Origin: Micropterix aruncella
Taxonomy: Eukaryota; Arthropoda; Insecta; Lepidoptera; Micropterigidae
DNA: 64,000 nucleotides
Assembly: GCA_944548615.1 (NCBI GenBank)
Contig: OX155955.1
Location: 3,374,279-3,438,278 of the forward strand
Direction of reading: 5' to 3'
Shown: positions 61,112-64,000 of the stretch, in pieces
Position numbering within the stretch: the stretch's first letter is position 1
Layout of the letters: each line of letters begins with the position of its first letter
The notes under the pieces: generated by a model
The model's database searches: none
Told to the model about the DNA's origin: nothing
What the model saw: only the letters and a program-made list of their open reading frames with translations
Position numbers and translations under genes: made by a program

Positions 61112-61370
61112 AGATTTAATGGGCCCTGTTGCAGTTTGGCCACTAAGACCCATGTGTTCAGGATCGGTCAAACTCACGGGTCAACACCCATGCGGCTTCC
61201 TCCACGCAGAAGTGCGAGCCAGGGTAGGACTCTGGCCTGCGGACCAGTATCCCCTAGGAGTCAACCATCGGGCACTCCTGGATGGTTTGCGCACCGTGCA
61301 GTGTCAGACAATCGATTGTGCATTCTGACCGACAGCCGGGGAGTCTGGAAACAGTACTGCCTTCTATTTA
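61112..61370 (+). repeat. GCR element 5' fragment, interrupted by a second GCR copy
   Basis: From 'ttaatgggccctgttgcag' to 'acagtactgccttctattt'. The expected continuation is not present after the inner copy, so the outer copy is truncated. Confidence 0.8.
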
Positions 61371-62033
61371 GGGAGCTAAGGGGCCCTTAATGAGTTGGCC
61401 ACGAAGACCCATTCTGTTCAGGGTTGGTCACACTCACGGGTCAACACCCATCCGACGACCTCCACGGATAAAGTGCGAGCCTGGGTAGGACTCTGGCCTT
61501 AGGGTTAGTTTCTCCTAGGAATCAACCTTCTGGCGCTCCTGGACGGTCTGCGCTCCGTGCGGCATAAGTCAATCGATAGTGCATTCTGACCGACAGCCGG
61601 GGAGTCTGGAAACAGTACTGTCTCCTATGGAGTGGGGGGTAGTTGTTCACCTTACGGCAACTGCTCTTGAAACGAATAATCTGCTACCCGATACCGGGTG
61701 AACAGCCGGGTAAAGGATGCCGTGGTCCGCGATAGATTCGGTAGACACCGTAAGGGAGAGGACCGCGCAAGCGACCTTGAACCTGTAACCAGTCGAGAGA
61801 TCGGAGTAATCTGGTTGCAACTGGAAGTAAGGGCGCGAGTGTTAACTCACTGGGTGATGAACCTGGTTATCTCCCGGTAAAGCGTTGGCTTCTTACGGGC
61901 GAGTGGCGTAACTAGACGGTGGATTATTTTCGTTCCAAGTCTTCTACGCTCACCTCGCTGGAGACAGAACGATCTAATATCGTTAAAACTTCCTGGTGTG
62001 ACGGGTTCGCCCGTTGTAGTTGACAGCTATAGT
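61371..62033 (+). repeat. Full-length GCR element nested in a GCR fragment
   Basis: Starts 'gggagctaaggggccc' and ends 'gttgacagctatagtt'. Flanks 'tgccttctattta' and 'tgcttcctataaatg' are similar and may be a diverged target duplication. Internal blocks are well conserved ('tcttgaaacga', 'ggtccgcgatagattcggta', 'ggaccgcgcaagcgacctt'). Confidence 0.82.
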
Positions 62034-62069
62034 TGCTTCCTATAAATGATTTAATCCTCCAGACGTTCT

Positions 62070-62209
62070 ATAAATTATAAATTACTTAAATTAATTTATA
62101 TAGTCACAACTATCACGATAGTTAATTTTCCCTAATCACTTAGAATGTTAGACACATCTAAGTGTAAGAATGCCTACCTACTGGAGGAGAATACATTGTA
62201 TTGTATTGT
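62070..62209 (-). repeat. Repeat copy complementary to 16604-16772
   Basis: 'tcacaactatcacgatagtt', 'gaatgttagacac', 'cctacctactgga' and 'attgtattgtattg' are the complements of blocks at 16604-16737, in matching order. It ends 464 bp before the acceptor of intron 1. Confidence 0.75.
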
Positions 62210-62360
62210 TAAAAATTTTGTGCATTTCTATAAATAAACCAATAAATAAATCCATACTTCTTTCTTTGTTATGTTCCATCTTTGACTATGCTGACATCTG
62301 TATTATAGAAAAAACGAAGCTTTCTTGGCTCAGAAAATCTGCAGTCGTCATATTTTAAAC
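62210..62360 (+). mobile_element. LINE RT C-terminal remnant
   Basis: 'NKSILLSLLCSIFDYADICI' followed by 'IEKTKLSWLRK' resembles the post-catalytic RT region, with the usual 'IFDYADI'-type block. The frame ends at 62358. Confidence 0.5.
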
Positions 62361-62673
62361 CTCTGTAAGATCGACTATGTTTCTAAGTTCTACATCACTC
62401 TTGTTTTGTTATCTTCCAAAACTTAATCAAATACCCCCTTACCCATTTTCTCCCTTTCCCTCCCTCTTTTTCGTCGACTTTCCAAGGACATGTTGTGTAG
62501 TCTTTTGTCATTTTATTTTTCTACTCTCTTTTACGAGTATTGCCACTATCGAATACCCATAACTAAAAATCGTGTTCGGCTGTTAGAGATTGTGAGCATA
62601 GTTAATAAGTCCGCCCAGTGTACTTAAATATAATATGAAATGTGTAATAAAGATATATATGTATAATTTGCAG
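62361..62673. other. 3' end of intron 1, unassigned
   Basis: Unique-looking sequence up to the acceptor 'gtataatttgcag' at 62661-62673. A branch-point candidate cannot be singled out. Confidence 0.45.
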
Positions 62674-62856
62674 ATGCCCGAAGTTGTGTCACTTGCGACA
62701 AGGTGCTGGAAGAGCTGGAGAAGATAGACGACGACACAGACACCTTCGGCGTAGATTTTGTCAAGATCAACGACAAACGACTGGCCAAGCAGTATGGCAT
62801 CACCAAGTTCCCGGCGCTCACCTACTTCAGGGAGAAAGTACCCATCATATATGAAG
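62674..62856 (+). CDS. Exon 2 of the thioredoxin-like gene
   Basis: 183 bp, phase 1 at both ends. It completes Tyr75, encodes residues 76-135 and gives the first base of Gly136. It begins 'ARSCVTCDKVLEELEKIDDD': Cys79 and Cys82 form a CVTC motif at the thioredoxin CxxC position, after the 'VYWYA' strand from exon 1. 'FGVDFVKINDKRLAKQYGI' is the second strand and helix, and 'KFPALTYFREKVPIIYEG' holds the cis-proline (Pro121) that faces the redox cysteines. The donor is 'gtaaat' at 62857. The symmetric phase makes the exon skippable without a frameshift, but skipping would remove the active site. Remaining exons lie beyond the window. Confidence 0.9.
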
Positions 62857-63014
62857 GTAAATTAAAACTTTTGGCAAATTGTCGAAGTGTGGTCTCTTTT
62901 CTTTTTTTTTAAAAGTTTATTCATTTAAAAGTTTATTTATTAGTTTATTCATTTTTGAAGTTACGATACTTGTAATTTATAATATCCAAAACCTAGCTAG
63001 GCTGCCATCTGTTT

Positions 63015-63112
63015 TAAGGTAGATTTCTAAGGTACATTTTTAATGTAAATTTGTAAAGGTAGATTTTTAAGGTAGATTTGTAAGGTAGATTCGTTCTAAG
63101 GTAAATTTATTT
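63015..63112. repeat. Minisatellite 'aaggtagattt'
   Basis: Six or so imperfect copies of 'aaggtagatttnt' with variants 'aaggtaaattt' and 'aaggtacattt'. Confidence 0.8.
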
Positions 63113-63209
63113 TAAATGTAAACATTATCATATTGAAAAATGTAGTAAAACTACCTTAATTAGGTGCACATGATCAAAATAATTAAAAAAAACAATAAAC
63201 TATGAAATC

Positions 63210-63415
63210 GAAGACTATCGTGGTTGTTTGACATTCTAAATAGGATAAAAACGAATTTACCTCTTAAAGTTTTTAACACCCGACGTTTCGGCGATGTTGC
63301 AACCGCCGTTGTCCGGTAGACAGTCTACTCTGGACAACGGCGGTTGCAACATCGCCGAAACTTCGGGTGTTACAAACGTCACGGGGTAAACTCGTTTTTA
63401 TCTTATTCATAAAAT
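63210..63415. mobile_element. Complete foldback (hairpin) element of the 'cgtcgggtg' family
   Basis: Inner arms 63275-63314 and 63332-63371 are reverse complements over 40 bp with one mismatch. The loop 63315-63331 itself contains 'gtagac' and 'gtctac'. Outer arms 'aggataaaaacgaatttacc' and 'ggtaaactcgtttttatctt' also pair. No coding capacity. The half-element at 20523-20660 and the chimeric repeats at 20069-20522 belong to the same family. Confidence 0.85.
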
Positions 63416-64000
63416 CAATAAGTTACTGCAAAAAAATGTAAATAACATAAAATTTAAATAAATAAATTAAAAATATGTACCTATTTATAGAAATAAAATT
63501 AATAACAATAGCATTGACATTCAAGATCAAAGCTATATACAAGCGCAGGCACGTATCCACGGGGGTGGAATATCTCCCCTCCCCCCCCCGAAATCCGACG
63601 TATTTTCATTTAATTTTACGGGAAAATTCAAGTTTGTCAGGGGCCGCGAGGGTTGTTTTATTGAATGCCCCCCTCCGAAACTACAGCCTGGATACGTACC
63701 TGTACAAGCGGAAGTGTGCGCTTTTAGACAAGGGCGTCGCAGGATTTTTGCCAGGAGGAGACAATTATCGGAGAATTCTTCGCCCGCCGCGTAATTAATA
63801 CGTCCGTGAAAAAGGCTCGAGGCAAACGCCCCCTCTTGTTGTTGCCCCATTTTGTTGTAACTACCGAAAGACTACGGTATACCGACTTTAAGTTCATTTT
63901 AAACTGAGTAAAAATAAATGTATGGTCAGCGTGATAGTCTAAAACTCCACCACTTTTTCTATAAGAACAATCTAAAATCAAATATAAAAAGTTAAGAGGC

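Larger units (their letters stand above)
62857..64000 (+). other. Intron 2 of the thioredoxin-like gene (partial)
   Basis: Begins with donor 'gtaaat'. Contains the minisatellite at 63015-63112, the foldback at 63210-63415 and a degenerate repeat with a C run (63580-63590) around 63530-63830. No further exon of the gene was found before 64000. Confidence 0.7.

Overview
This is a eukaryotic, AT-rich and very repeat-dense window, almost certainly from an insect and most probably a moth or butterfly. The Lepidoptera call is inference. It rests on RTE-type LINE 3' ends (17083-17330), the 'accgacttcagaaaaagg' repeat near 1485, the 'ctgacccggcgaacttcgtacc' repeat near 20700, and the 'ccgaaacgtcgggtg' foldback family. 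I see no bacterial-style operons, rRNA, CRISPR array or convincing complete tRNA gene.

Only one host gene is supported. On the + strand, a GC-rich promoter and 5' UTR island (about 15780-15949) leads into exon 1 (15950-16172). Exon 1 encodes a signal peptide and the first strand and helix of a thioredoxin-like domain. It splices in phase 1 across a 46,501-bp intron to exon 2 (62674-62856), which supplies the CVTC redox motif and the cis-proline segment. The joined reading frame is seamless, so the splice is well supported. Later exons lie beyond position 64000. The protein is a predicted secreted or ER-lumen PDI/thioredoxin-family protein.

Most of the remaining sequence is mobile DNA and its debris. 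Region 1-15600, upstream of the gene, holds a broken RNase H-bearing LINE (3015-5280), several LINE tails, a 120-bp tandem repeat and nested copies of a GC-rich element. Intron 1 (16173-62673) holds LINE fragments of at least six lineages, among them one uninterrupted 544-codon reverse transcriptase ORF (59334-60968, minus). It also holds tRNA-derived SINEs, foldback elements, five long (TA)n arrays, a near-perfect 1-kb palindrome (48447-49481), a probable solo LTR inside a TA array, and two fragments of a multicopy arthropod protein of unknown function.

The most distinctive component is a GC-rich, non-coding interspersed family of about 620-700 bp, called the GCR element here (a working label). 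At least fourteen copies or fragments lie in this window. Three insertions are bounded by exactly matching 14-bp target duplications and two more by diverged 14-bp pairs. One GCR copy cleanly interrupts a LINE reading frame, another a foldback element, and another sits inside a second GCR copy. I could not match it to a family I know by name.

Stretches listed as unassigned are AT-rich sequence in which I found no gene or clear repeat by reading. Repeat boundaries are generally good to tens of bases, except where target duplications fix them.
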